A stretch of 64,000 nt of DNA from CAVPUA01 sp963708805 (GTDB lineage: Bacteria; Actinomycetota; Actinomycetes; Mycobacteriales; Jatrophihabitantaceae): contig CAVPUA010000003.1 in NCBI GenBank assembly GCA_963708805.1, forward strand, positions 1,674,001-1,738,000, in the 5' to 3' direction. Position 1 is the first letter of the stretch. Every line of letters begins with the position of its first letter. Positions 45,076-54,319 of this stretch are shown here, in pieces. The translations under genes were made by a program, and so were the position numbers. The notes under the pieces were generated by a model, which searched no databases, had not been told where the DNA came from, and saw only the letters and a list, made by a program, of their open reading frames with translations.

Positions 45076-45901
45076 CCCAGCCCGCCAGCCGGGAGTCGCT
45101 CGCCGCCCTGCGCGAGCGACTCGACGCGGTGACCGGACGGTTCTCGACCGAGAGCGGGCTGATGGAGTTCGCCGCCGAGCTGTACTCGGTCGCCGAGCTG
45201 CTGCACGGCCAGCCCCGGCTGCGCCGCCGCGTGGCCGATCCGGCGACGTCGACCGAGGCTCGCTCGGAGCTGGTCGGCCGGCTGCTCGAGGGCAAGGTCG
45301 GTCGCCAGCGCGCTGACCGTCGTCAAGGACGCGGTCGAGCTGCGCTGGTCGTCGCCCTGGGACCTGGTCAACGGCCTCGAGCACATCGCCGACGACGCGC
45401 TGCTGGCCGCGGCCGAGCAGGCCGGTACGCTGGACGAGGTCGAGGACGAGCTGTTCCGCTTCGAGCGGGTGCTCGACGGCGACTCGCGACTGGTCACGCT
45501 GCTGGACGACGCCGCCGTGCCCGGCCCGACGTCGCAACGGGCTGGTCGACGAGCTGCTGGCCGCCAAGGTGTCGCCGGTCACCGCTGGCGCTGGTGCAGC
45601 ACGCCGTGGCCAGCGGCCGGCGCGCCGGCGTCGAGGCCTCGCATCGACGCGCTGCTCGACGCCGCCGCCGCCCGCCGCGACCGCTCGGTCGCCCGCGTGG
45701 TCTCCGCCGTCGCGCTGACCGACGCTCAGCAGGCGCGGCTGGCCGCGGTCCTGGCCGACATGTACGGCCGCGCGATCAGCGTCCGCACCGCGGTCGACCC
45801 GCACGTCCAGGGTGGCTTGATCATCCGGGTCGGCGACGAGGTCATCGACGGCAGCGTGTCGTCACCAACTGGCCGCCGCTCGCGCGGCGCTCGCAAGCTA
45901 G
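45072..45901 (+). CDS. atpH: ATP synthase F1 subunit delta (five slips)
   Basis: Stalk connector, about 275 residues, the long actinobacterial form of delta. The N-terminal helical domain (RESLAALRERLDAVTGRFST; FAAELYSVAELLHGQPRLRR) is followed by VVKDAVELRWSSPWDLVNGL and the C-terminal OSCP-type region (VSAVALTDAQQARLAAVLAD; DPHVQGGLIIRVGDEVIDGS). Slips lie near 45302, 45532, 45585, 45648 and 45860; corrected, the end is LAAARAALAS with TAG at 45899-45901. No b-delta fusion as in mycobacteria, since atpF is separate and complete. Confidence 0.88.
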
Positions 45902-45950
45902 CCATAGACTCGAACGACGATAGTCCGAGAGACATGAGGAAGCAGCAGAC

Positions 45951-47560
45951 ATGGCAGAGCTGACGATCTCCGCAGACGAGATCCGTAGCGCGATCGAGAG
46001 CTACGTTTCGTCCTACTCGCCCGAGGCCTCCCGCGAGGAGGTCGGCACGGTCGCCGAGACCGGCGACGGCATCGCCCGCGTCGAGGGCCTGCCGAGCGCG
46101 ATGACCAACGAGCTGCTCGAGTTCGAGGGCGGCACGCTGGGCATCGCCCTGAACCTCGACGTCCGCGACATCGGCGTGGTCATCCTGGGTGACGCCTCCA
46201 AGATCGAAGAGGGCCAGAACGTCCGGCGCACCGGCGAGATCCTCTCCGTGCCGGTCGGCGACGGCTACCTGGGCCGGGTCGTCAACCCGCTGGGCAACCC
46301 GATCGACGGCCAGGGCGAGATCGCCAGCGAGGGCCGCCGCGCGCTGGAGCTGCAGGCGCCCACGGTGGTCCAGCGCAAGGAGGTCCGCGAGCCGCTGCTG
46401 ACCGGCATCAAGGCGATCGACGCGATGACCGCCATCGGCCGCGGCCAGCGCCAGCTGATCATCGGCGACCGCCAGACCGGCAAGACGCACGGTCTGCCTG
46501 GACGCGATCATCAACCAGCGCGACAACTGGAAGACCGGCGACCCGGACAAGCAGGTCCGCTGCATCTACGTCGCGATCGGCCAGAAGGGCTCGACGATCG
46601 CGGCCGCGCGCGACACCCTCGACGAGGCCGGCGCGATGGAGTACACGACCATCGTCGCGGCCCCGGCGTCGGACTCGGCCGGCTTCAAGTACCTCGCGCC
46701 CTACACCGGCTCGGCCATCGGCCAGCACTGGATGTACGCCGGCAAGCACGTCCTGATCGTGTTCGACGACCTGACCAAGCAGGCCGAGGCCTACCGCGCC
46801 GTGTCGCTGCTGCTGCGCCGCCCGCCGGGCCGCGAGGCCTACCCGGGCGACGTCTTCTACCTGCACTCCCGGCTGCTCGAGCGTTGCGCCAAGCTGTCCG
46901 ACGAGCTCGGCGGCGGCTCGATGACCGGCCTGCCGGTGATCGAGACCAAGGGCAACGACGTGTCGGGTTACATCCCGACCAACGTCATCTCGATCACCGA
47001 CGGCCAGTGCTTCCTCGAGACCGACCTGTTCAACGCCGGCGTCCGCCCGGCCATCAACGTCGGCATCTCGGTGTCGCGCGTCGGCGGCGCGGCCCAGCCC
47101 AAGGCGATGCGGGCGGTCTCCGGCCGGCTGCGCGTCGACCTCGCCCAGTACCGCGAGCTCGAGGCGTTCGCCGCCTTCGGCTCCGACCTGGACAAGGCCT
47201 CGCAGCAGCAGCTGGCCCGCGGCGCCCGCATGGTCGAGCTGCTCAAGCAGCCGGCGTCCTCGCCGTTCCCGGTCGGCCGCGAGATCGTCTCGATCTGGGC
47301 CGGCACCACCGGCAAGATGGACGACGTCGAGGTCAGCGACATCCGCCGCTTCGAGTCCGAGCTGCTCGACTACGTCGCGCACACGCAGCCCGAGCTGTTC
47401 GACACCACTGGCCAACGCCAAGGCGCTCGAGGACGACACGGTCGCGCAGCTGGAGAAGGTCGTCGGCGACTTCAAGGAGCAGTTCGAGCCGGGACACTCG
47501 GAGCAGGTGGTCGAGGCCAAGCACGATTCCGCTCCGACCGAATCCGGCGAAGGCCAGTAG
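45951..47560 (+). CDS. atpA: ATP synthase F1 subunit alpha (two slips)
   Basis: Non-catalytic nucleotide-binding subunit, about 536 residues. ETGDGIARVEGLPSAMTNEL opens the crown domain. The Walker A is GDRQTGKT, after which an extra base near 46489 shifts the frame; corrected it reads GKTTVCLDAI. Walker B is VLIVFDDLTKQAEAYRAVSL and the signature is PAINVGISVSRVGGAAQ. The second slip, near 47409, precedes LANAKALEDDTVAQLEKVVG; the C-terminus ends SGEGQ. Essential gene. Confidence 0.95.
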
Positions 47561-47563
47561 CCG

Positions 47564-48511
47564 ATGGGCGCCCAGCTTCGGGTCTACCGGCGGCGGATCC
47601 GCACGGTCCAGTCGACCCGGAAGATCACCAAGGCGATGGAGCTCATCGCCGCGTCGCGCATCGCCAAGGCGCAGGCGCGCATGCAGGCGGCCCGGCCGTA
47701 CGCCGAGGAGCTGACCCGCGCGCTGGCCGCTCTGGGCAAGAACGCCACGGTCACGCACCCGATGCTCACCGGCGTCGACAACCCGCGGCGCGCCGGCATC
47801 CTGGTCGTCACCAGCGACCGCGGCCTGGCCGGCGGCTACAGCGCGAACGCGATCAAGGCGGCCAACCAGCTCGCCGAACGCCTGCGCGCCGAGGGCAAGG
47901 AGCCGGTGCGCTACGTCATCGGCCGCAAGGGCATGGCGTTCTACAACTTCCGGCGCATCGAGCTGGCCGGACAGCTGGACCGGGTTCTCCGAGCAGCCGA
48001 CGTTCGCCGACGCCCGTGGCGCCACCGAGGCGCTCGTGGCGGCGCTGCAGGCGACGAGCGAGAACGAGATCGAGGGCACGGCGGACTGGCGGGCATCGAC
48101 GAGCTGTACGTCGTCTACACCCGGTTCGAGTCGATGGTGACCCAGACGCCGACCGTCATCCAGGTGTCGCCGGTCGAAGGTCGACGAGGCACGTCCGAAT
48201 CGGACGAGTCCGACGACGATCAGGGCCCGCAGCCGATGTACGACTTCGAGCCCGAGCCCGGCGAGCTGCTCAAGGCGCTGCTGCCGCGCTACATCAGCGC
48301 GCGGATCTTCTCGGCGCTGCTCGAGTCGGCGGCCTCCGAGTCGGCGGCTCGTCGCCGGGCCATGAAGTCGGCCAGCGACAACGCGCAGGAGATCATCCGA
48401 AGCCTCACCCAGCTGGCCAACCAGGCCCGCCAGGCGGAGATCACCCAGGAAATCAGCGAGATCGTCGGCGGCGCCGACGCCCTCGCGTCAGCAGGAAGTG
48501 ACGAGCGATGA
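47564..48511 (+). CDS. atpG: ATP synthase F1 subunit gamma (two slips)
   Basis: Central rotor shaft, 315 residues. The N-terminal helix is QLRVYRRRIRTVQSTRKITK and the C-terminal helix is NAQEIIRSLTQLANQARQAE. An extra base near 47975 and a missing base near 48088 place the middle (SWTGFSEQPTFADARGATEA) in another frame, so the overall frame is regained and the ends look normal. An acidic insert (GTSESDESDDDQGPQPMYDF) near residue 210 corresponds to the variable actinobacterial loop. Overlaps atpD by 4 bp. Confidence 0.93.
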   Translation: MGAQLRVYRRRIRTVQSTRKITKAMELIAASRIAKAQARMQAARPYAEELTRALAALGKNATVTHPMLTGVDNPRRAGILVVTSDRGLAGGYSANAIKAANQLAERLRAEGKEPVRYVIGRKGMAFYNFRRIELAGQLDRVLRAADVRRRPWRHRGARGGAAGDERERDRGHGGLAGIDELYVVYTRFESMVTQTPTVIQVSPVEGRRGTSESDESDDDQGPQPMYDFEPEPGELLKALLPRYISARIFSALLESAASESAARRRAMKSASDNAQEIIRSLTQLANQARQAEITQEISEIVGGADALASAGSDER

Positions 48512-49965
48512 CCACCTTGTTCGATGAGACCGCCAACGCCGAGGATCGGCCCAGGGCGGCGTCGGCCGCGTCATCCGGGTCATCGGGCCCGTCGTCGACG
48601 TCGAGTTCGGGCGCAACGACATCCCCGAGCTCTTCAACGCCCTGACCGTGCCGATCGACCTCGGTGAGCTGTCCAAGACGCTGACCCTCGAGGTCGCGCA
48701 GCACATCGGCGACGACCAGGTGCGCGCGATCGCGCTGCAGCCCACCGACGGGCTGGTCCGCGGCGCCGAGGTCACCGACACCGGATCGCCGATCACGGTG
48801 CCGGTCGGCAACGTGACGCTGGGCCACGTCTTCAACACCCTCGGCGAGCCGCTCGACGTCAAGGCGTCCGACCTCGACATCACGGAGCGGTGGAGCATCC
48901 ACCGCGAGCCGCCGCCGTTCGACCAGCTCGAGAGCAAGACCGAGATGTTCGCGACCGGCATCAAGGTCATCGACCTGCTGACGCCCTACGTGGTCGGCGG
49001 CAAGATCGGCCTGTTCGGCGGGGCCGGCGTCGGCAAGACGGTGCTCATCCAGGAGATGATCTACCGCGTCGCCGAGAACTTCGGTGGCGTGTCGGTGTTC
49101 GCCGGCGTCGGCGAGCGCACCCGTGAGGGCAACGACCTCATCACCGGAGATGACCGAGTCGGGCGTGCTCGAGAAGACCGCGCTGGTCTTCGGCCAGATG
49201 GACGAGCCGCCGGGCACCCGCCTGCGCGTCGCGCTCTCGGCGCTGACCATGGCCGAGTACTTCCGCGACGTCCAGAAGCAGGACGTGCTGCTGTTCATCG
49301 ACAACATCTTCCGGTTCACCCAGGCCGGCTCCGAGGTGTCGACGCTGCTCGGCCGGATGCCGTCGGCGGTGGGCTACCAGCCGACCCTGGCCGACGAGAT
49401 GGGCCAGCTGCAGGAGCGCATCACCTCGACGCGTGGCCACTCGATCACCTCGATGCAGGCGATCTACGTCCCGGCCGACGACATCACCGACCCGGCGCCG
49501 CACACCGTGTTCGCCCACCTCGACGCGACCACCACGCTGTCGCGGCCGATCTCGGAGAAGGGCATCTACCCGGCCGTCGACCCGCTGGACTCGACCTCGC
49601 GCATCCTGGACGCCCAGTACATCGGCCAGGAGCACTACGACGTCGCTCAGCGCACCAAGCAGATCCTGCAGCGCTACAAGGAACTGCAGGACATCATCGC
49701 GATCCTCGGCATCGACGAGCTGTCCGAAGAGGACAAGATCATCGTCGGTCGCGCCCGCCGGATCGAGCGCTTCCTGTCGCAGAACACGTTCGTCGCCAAG
49801 CAGTTCACCGGCATCGACGGCTCGTTCGTGCCGGTCGAGGAGACCATCGACGCGTTCAAGCGCCTGTGCGCCGGCGACTTCGACGACTACCCCGAGCAGG
49901 CGTTCTTCATGTGCGGCGGCATCGAGGACCTCGAGCGCAAGGCGCACGAGATCCGGAACAGCTGA
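48508..49965 (+). CDS. atpD: ATP synthase F1 subunit beta (two slips)
   Basis: Catalytic subunit, about 486 residues. A missing base near 48552 separates the first 15 codons from GGVGRVIRVIGPVVDVEFG. Walker A is GLFGGAGVGKTVLIQEM, and ERTREGNDLITEMTESGVLE is interrupted by an extra base near 49147. Then come VFGQMDEPPGTRLRVALSAL with the catalytic Glu region, DVLLFIDNIFRFTQAGSEVS, and the DELSEED segment as IDELSEEDKIIV. Confidence 0.96.
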
Positions 49966-50055
49966 TCTGATGAGTGAGCATCACAGCGAGCGCCAGCGAG
50001 CGAGGAGCGGAGCGAATCAAGCGATGAGCGCTTGCGCGAAGAGCAGTGTGACGGC
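49966..50055 (+). repeat. AGCG-rich spacer between atpD and atpC
   Basis: A 90 bp spacer in an otherwise tightly packed operon. It is dominated by overlapping GAGCG/AGCGAG words (GAGCGCCAGCGAGCGAGGAG at 49988-50007) and can be misread as coding. Similar AGCGAGCG-rich intergenic repeats occur before many actinobacterial genes. Confidence 0.55.
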
Positions 50056-50445
50056 ATGAGCACGATGCCGGTGGAGCTCGTCTCCGTCGAGAAGCGGCTG
50101 TGGTCGGGCGAGGCGTCAGCGGTCTACGCCCGTACCACCGAGGGCGAGATCGGAATCCTGCCCGGCCACTCGCCGCTGCTCGGCTTCCTCGCGCCCGGCT
50201 GGATCGTCCGGATCGAGCGCGAGGGCGAGGACGAACTGCGGGTGGCCGTGCACGGCGGGTTCCTCTCGGTACGGCCGGATGGTGTCTCGGTGCTCGCCGA
50301 GATGGCCGAGACGGCCGACGAGATCGACGTCGCCCGGGCCCGCGAACAGTTGCGTCAGGCCGAGGCCGACAACAGCCCGGAGAGCGACGGCGCGCGAACC
50401 CGCGCCCTGGCCCGGCTGCGCGCCGCGGGCGAATCGGTCCAATAG
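50056..50445 (+). CDS. atpC: ATP synthase F1 subunit epsilon
   Basis: 129 residues, regulatory subunit of the rotor. The N-terminal beta sandwich (LVSVEKRLWSGEASAVYART; GEIGILPGHSPLLGFLAPGW; VAVHGGFLSVRPDGVSVLAE) is followed by the helical hairpin ARAREQLRQAEADN and RTRALARLRAAGE. The start is the ATG at 50056 rather than an earlier GTG-type frame extension through the AGCG-rich spacer. Intact. Last gene of the atp operon; DUF2550 follows after 6 bp. Confidence 0.94.
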   Translation: MSTMPVELVSVEKRLWSGEASAVYARTTEGEIGILPGHSPLLGFLAPGWIVRIEREGEDELRVAVHGGFLSVRPDGVSVLAEMAETADEIDVARAREQLRQAEADNSPESDGARTRALARLRAAGESVQ

Positions 50446-50451
50446 CTCGCC

Positions 50452-50857
50452 ATGCAGGTCGTCGACGTCATCGGTGTCATCGCCGTCATCGCTCGTCGTC
50501 CTGCTGCTGAGCCTGCTGATCGCCCGTCAGCGCTTCATGCTGCGCAGTGCCGGGGGAATCGCCGTCGCGGTGCGTCGGGGCACCCGCTGGGAGTACGGCG
50601 TCGCTCGCTATCAGGGCGACGACCTGCAGTGGTTCCGCGTCCTGGGCATCGGCACCCGTCCGACCCGTTCGTTGCGCCGGGGCGACCTGCGGGTGCTGAG
50701 CAGTCACACCGCGACGGCCAACGACCAGGCCGCGCTGCCGCCGACCGCGGTGATCGTCGACTGCGTGGATTCGGTCGGCCCGATCACCATCGGGCTGGCC
50801 GAGAGCGCCTACACCGGGTTCGTGTCGTGGCTCGAGAGCAGCGCGCCCCGCTTCTGA
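50452..50857 (+). CDS. DUF2550 membrane protein (one slip)
   Basis: About 135 residues, one N-terminal helix (VIGVIAVSLVVLLLSLLIAR after correction) and a cytoplasmic domain with MLRSAGGIAVAVRRGTRWEY, QWFRVLGIGTRPTRSLRRGD and DCVDSVGPITIGLAESAYTG. This is the DUF2550 family; its homologue Rv1312 occupies the same place after atpC in M. tuberculosis. An extra base near 50485 splits the helix. Function unknown. It converges on the corrinoid adenosyltransferase gene. Confidence 0.83.
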
Positions 50858-50879
50858 GCTGCCGGTGAGCTGGCCGTTC

Positions 50880-51464
50880 TCAGCGGGTCTGCGTGCCGCC
50901 GCCGGGCGCCCAGAGGACATCGCCGCCCGGGTTGGCCACCCGGGCCAGGATGAACAGCAGATCCGAGAGCCGGTTGAGGTAGAGCATCGCCGATCTTGTT
51001 CGTGCGCTCCGGATCGTCCTCGTAGAGCAGCCAGGCGCTGCGCTCGGCCCGCCGGGCCAGCGTGCGCGACTGGTGCAGCAGGGCCGCGCCCGGCGTGCCT
51101 CCGGGCAGGATGAAGCTGGCCAGCTTGGCCAGCGTGGCGTTGAACTCGTCGCACCAGCCCTCGAGCGGGTCACGTAGGCGTCGGTGACCCGCAGCGGTGG
51201 ATAGGCCGGGTCGGCGACGATCGGGCGTGCACAGGTCGGCTCCCGACGATCGAACAGGTCGTTCTGGATCTGTCGAAGGACGGCGGTGATCGCGTCGTCG
51301 AGCCCGCCGAGGGCGATGGCGACGCCGAGCGACGCGTTGGTCTCGTCGCAGTCGGCGTACGCACCGACGCGCGGGTCGGTCTTGCGCACCCGCGACATGT
51401 CGCCGAGCGCCGTCGTCCCGTCGTCGCCGGTCTTGGTGTAGATGCGAGTCAGATGTACGGCCAC
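50880..51464 (-). CDS. Corrinoid adenosyltransferase, PduO type (several slips)
   Basis: ATP:cob(I)alamin adenosyltransferase, about 193 residues, which makes adenosylcobalamin. The ATP-binding N-terminus is RIYTKTGDDGTTALGDMSRV, followed by YADCDETNASLGVAIALGGL and, after correction, DVGADLCTPIVADPAYPPLR and FILPGGTPGAALLHQSRTLA (conserved Arg region). Slips cluster at 51228-51251 (three extra bases), near 51172 (missing base) and near 50995. The M. tuberculosis homologue Rv1314c is in the same position. The product would supply cofactor to the B12-dependent mutase at 54.9 kb. Confidence 0.87.
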   Translation of the reverse strand: MAVHLTRIYTKTGDDGTTALGDMSRVRKTDPRVGAYADCDETNASLGVAIALGGLDDAITAVLRQIQNDLFDRREPTCARPIVADPAYPPLRVTDAYVTRSRAGATSSTPRWPSWPASSCPEARRARPCCTSRARWPGGPSAAPGCSTRTIRSARTRSAMLYLNRLSDLLFILARVANPGGDVLWAPGGGTQTR

Positions 51465-51501
51465 GCTGAGAACATAGCCCGCATCCGGGCGTCCGCTTGT
51501 C

Positions 51502-51507
51502 TAGGCT
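51502..51507 (+). promoter_or_regulatory. TAGGCT -10 element of a probable leaderless murA transcript
   Basis: TAGGCT fits TANNNT and lies exactly 6 bp before the murA GTG, with no Shine-Dalgarno sequence between. Confidence 0.5.
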
Positions 51508-51513
51508 GTCGCG

Positions 51514-52795
51514 GTGCAGGTGCTCCAGGTGCAAGGCGGTGCCCGGCTCGACGGCGAGGTCGCCGTGGTCGGTGCGAAGAACAGCGTGCTCAAGCTGATG
51601 GCGGCGGCGCTGCTCGCGCCCGGCCGATCGACGATCGTCAATCTGCCCGCCATCTCGGACGTGTCGATCATGAACGAGTTGCTCACCCGGCTCGGTTGTG
51701 AGGTCACCGAGGTGCGCGAGGGCAGCACCGACAGCGTCCAGATCAGCGTGCCGCGAGCATCCGTTGTCGGAGGCTCCGTACGAGCTGGTCCGCAAGATCC
51801 GCGGCTCGATCAACCTGCTCGGCCCGCTGCTGACCCGCACCGGGGTCGCCCGGGTGGCGCTGCCCGGCGGCGACGCGATCGGCTCGCGACCGCTCGACAT
51901 GCACTTCGCCGGTCTCGAGCGGATGGGCGCCGACATCCACGTCGAGCACGGCTTCGTGGTGGCCGAGTGCCAGCGATTGCAGGGCGCGCAGATCTGGCTC
52001 GACTTCCCGAGCGTCGGCGCGACCGAGAACATCCTGACCGCGGCCGTGCTGGCCAAGGGAACGACAGTGATCGACAACGCCGCCCGCGAACCCGAGATCG
52101 TCGACCTGTGCCGCATGCTCGTGTCGATGGGCGCCGAGATCGGCGGCATCGGCTCGTCGACCATCGAGATCAACGGCGTCGAGGAACTGCAGCCGACCCG
52201 GCACGTCGCGGTCTCGGACCGGATCGTGGCCGGAACCTGGGCCTGCGCGGCGGTGGCGACGCGCGGCGACATCACCGTTCGGGGCGCGGTGGCGGCCCAT
52301 CTCGAGATCGCCCTCGACAAGCTCGTCCGGTCCGGGGCCGACATCGAGGTCTTCGACAGCGGGTTCCGCGTGAAGATGGACAACCGGCCGAAGAGCTTCG
52401 ACGTGGTGACACTGCCCTACCCCGGCCTGCCGACCGATCTGCAGCCCTCGGCCATCGCGCTGCTCTCGATCGCCGACGGCACCGCGATGATCACCGAGAA
52501 CCTGTTCGAGGCCCGGTTCATGTTCTGCGACGAGATCGCCCGAATGGGCGCCGACGTCCGCACCGACGGCCACCACGCCGTCGTCCGGGGCAAGGAGCGA
52601 CTGTCCGGCGCACCGGTGCGCGCGACCGACATCCGCGCCGGCGTCGGTCTGGTGATCGCCGGACTGGTGGCCGAGGGGACGACCGAGGTCGCCGAGATCC
52701 ACCACATCGACCGCGGTTACGTCCGTTTCGACGAACAGCTGCGGGCACTGGGCGCGGATGTCATCCGCACCGAATCCGACTCGTTCGGCGGGTAG
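51514..52795 (+). CDS. murA: UDP-GlcNAc 1-carboxyvinyltransferase, Asp-type MurA (one slip)
   Basis: First committed enzyme of peptidoglycan synthesis, about 426 residues. LDGEVAVVGAKNSVLKLMAA (about 10-30) carries the conserved Lys-Asn. The active-site loop reads ALPGGDAIGSRPLDMHF, with Asp where most bacteria have the fosfomycin-alkylated Cys; M. tuberculosis MurA has the same Asp. Later motifs are GATENILTAAVLAKGTTVID and PYPGLPTDLQPSAIALLSIA. One extra base near 51751 (CCGC) breaks the frame before EHPLSEAPYELVRKIRG. Expected phenotype: intrinsic insensitivity to fosfomycin. Confidence 0.95.
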
Positions 52796-52850
52796 CTCTG
52801 GACGAGCACTACGTCGACCCGAGATTGGTCGCGACTGCGTGAACTGATCG

Positions 52851-53633
52851 TCACCGCGCGTGCGCGCTGAGCGCGGTGAGCACGATCGGCCCGTCGGCGG
52901 TGACGGCGATCGTGTGCTCGAAGTGGGCTCCGCGTGAGCCGTCCGTGCTTCGTAGCGTCCAGCCGTCGTCGTCGAATCGGTAGGCGTCCAGCCCGCCGGC
53001 GAGGAACCACGGTTCGATTGCGATGGTGAGGCCGGGTCGCAAGCGCAGCCCGCGGCCGGGTCGTCCGTCGTTGGGAACGTGCGGGCTCTCGTGCATCGTC
53101 CGGCCGATGCCGTGTCCGCCGAAGTCGGTGTGCAGGCCGAGCCCGGCGGCGCGGGCGACCTGGCCGATGGCGGCCGAGATGTCGCCGAGGCGGGCTCCGG
53201 CCCGGGCGGCCGCGATGCCGACGTCCAGCGCGTGGCGGGTCCGTTCGATCAGGTGTGCGTCGGCCGGGCTGCTGCGCCCAATGCCGAAGGAGATCGCGGC
53301 GTCGCCCGTCCAGCCGTCGAGGGTCGCGCCGCAGTCGACGCTGAGCAGATCACCCTCGCGCAGGCGGTAGGCGGTGGGCAATCCGTGCAGCACCGCATCG
53401 TTCACCGACAGGCACACGACTCCCGGGAACGGGCTCCCGCCGAAGGACGGGTGGTAGCCGAGGAACGGCGACGTCGCGCCGTTCTCGTGGAGAACCTGGC
53501 GGGCGACCTGGTCGAGCGCGTCCAGCCGGCTCCCGACGTGTGCCGCTGATCGGACAGCAGCGAGTGCGCGCGCCACGACCGTTCCGGCCGCGGCCATCGC
53601 CTCGATCTCACCGGGCGTCTTGAGTTCGACCAT
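52851..53633 (-). CDS. map: Type I methionine aminopeptidase
   Basis: 260-residue metalloprotease removing N-terminal methionine. The metal ligands are visible in LSVDCGATLDGWTGDAAISF (two Asp), TDFGGHGIGRTMHE (His), IAIEPWFLAGG (Glu) and GAHFEHTIAVT (Glu). The N-terminal ELKTPGEIEAMAAAGTVVAR is typical. Intact. It is divergent from a small XRE regulator across a promoter containing a 14 bp operator-like palindrome, so it may be a second, regulated Map rather than the housekeeping copy. Confidence 0.93.
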   Translation of the reverse strand: MVELKTPGEIEAMAAAGTVVARALAAVRSAAHVGSRLDALDQVARQVLHENGATSPFLGYHPSFGGSPFPGVVCLSVNDAVLHGLPTAYRLREGDLLSVDCGATLDGWTGDAAISFGIGRSSPADAHLIERTRHALDVGIAAARAGARLGDISAAIGQVARAAGLGLHTDFGGHGIGRTMHESPHVPNDGRPGRGLRLRPGLTIAIEPWFLAGGLDAYRFDDDGWTLRSTDGSRGAHFEHTIAVTADGPIVLTALSAHAR

Positions 53634-53646
53634 GCTGCCCTCCCTG

Positions 53647-53660
53647 GGGATAACTATCCC
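53647..53660. promoter_or_regulatory. GGGATA-AC-TATCCC operator between map and XRE gene
   Basis: A perfect 6 bp inverted repeat with a 2 bp centre in the 45 bp divergent region. A TATTAT -10-like sequence follows (53663-53668 or 53666-53671) just before the XRE ATG. The palindrome is well placed to control both genes and is the obvious candidate site for the XRE protein itself. Confidence 0.6.
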
Positions 53661-53678
53661 GGTATTATTATCACGGTC

Positions 53679-53963
53679 ATGGTGCGCCCGATGCTGACCC
53701 CCGCCGAACGCGAGCGCGGCCGCCGTCTCGGCGCCCTGCTGCGGGAGTCCCGCGGGGCCCGCAGCATGGTCGACGTAGCCGCCGCCGCCGGCATCCCGGT
53801 CGAGACACTGCGCAAGATCGAGGCCGGACGAGTGCCCACCCCGGCGTTCTTCACGATCGCCGCGATCGCGGCCACCCTCGACCTTCGACTGGGTGACCTG
53901 GCGACGCCGACCGACCAGGTCGACGCGATGCGTGACGTCACGCCGGTGAGGCGAGCGGTCTGA
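53679..53963 (+). CDS. XRE-family helix-turn-helix regulator
   Basis: 94-residue DNA-binding protein. The Cro/CI helix-turn-helix spans about residues 12-70 (LGALLRESRGARSMVDVAAA, AGIPVETLRKIEAGRVPTPA, TIAAIAATLDLRLGDLA). There is no effector domain, so it probably acts as a simple repressor. The ATG lies 7-10 bp after an AT-rich -10, so the mRNA may be leaderless. Divergent partner of map; the shared palindrome suggests autoregulation and control of map. Intact. Confidence 0.88.
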   Translation: MVRPMLTPAERERGRRLGALLRESRGARSMVDVAAAAGIPVETLRKIEAGRVPTPAFFTIAAIAATLDLRLGDLATPTDQVDAMRDVTPVRRAV

Positions 53964-53967
53964 TGGC

Positions 53968-54279
53968 TCAGACCCGGAGCAGCTGACGGGCCTGGTCGAC
54001 GTCGTCGCGGAACACCAGGACGTCGAGGTTGCCGTCCCGGCGGCGCGACATGGACGAGCGCAGGCCGGCGTCCCCGAGCAACGCGCGGGCCTGCAGGGCC
54101 GAGTTCCGCGAGAGGTTCGCCGCCACCACGATCAGCATGCCGAGGTCGGTCGAGGCGCTGGCGTCGACGCGGGCCAGCGGGCCACTGCGGTGGGACGGCG
54201 TGAAGATCCAGCGCATCACGAGCACCAGCATCAGCACGACGACGACCGCGATGATCATCGCCGAGAGGTCGTCGCCCAC
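53968..54279 (-). CDS. Small single-pass membrane protein, unknown
   Basis: 103 residues. An N-terminal helix (AMIIAVVVVLMLVLVMRWIF, about 7-26) anchors a cytoplasmic domain with LARVDASASTDLGMLIVVAA, RNSALQARALLGDAGLRSSM and LDVLVFRDDVDQARQLL. The latter resembles small beta-alpha signalling or ferredoxin-like domains, but I do not recognise a family. Intact; convergent with the XRE gene (4 bp gap). Confidence 0.6.
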   Translation of the reverse strand: MGDDLSAMIIAVVVVLMLVLVMRWIFTPSHRSGPLARVDASASTDLGMLIVVAANLSRNSALQARALLGDAGLRSSMSRRRDGNLDVLVFRDDVDQARQLLRV

Positions 54280-54319
54280 GCTCCAGTTCTACACCGCTTC
54301 GGCGACCGGCAGGAGCGGG

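Noticed and set aside
49970..50055. A small protein from the ATG at 49970 in the atpD-atpC spacer
   Set aside because: The reading consists of AGCG repeats giving Ser/Arg/Ala runs, a known false-positive type in actinobacteria, and it ends inside atpC.
24400..51500. Genome-wide programmed frameshifting or recoding
   Set aside because: The slip sites share no slippery heptamer, stop context or downstream structure, include both extra and missing bases, and are absent from equally important genes such as atpE, atpC and rpmE. Sequence consensus error at polymorphic sites is simpler.
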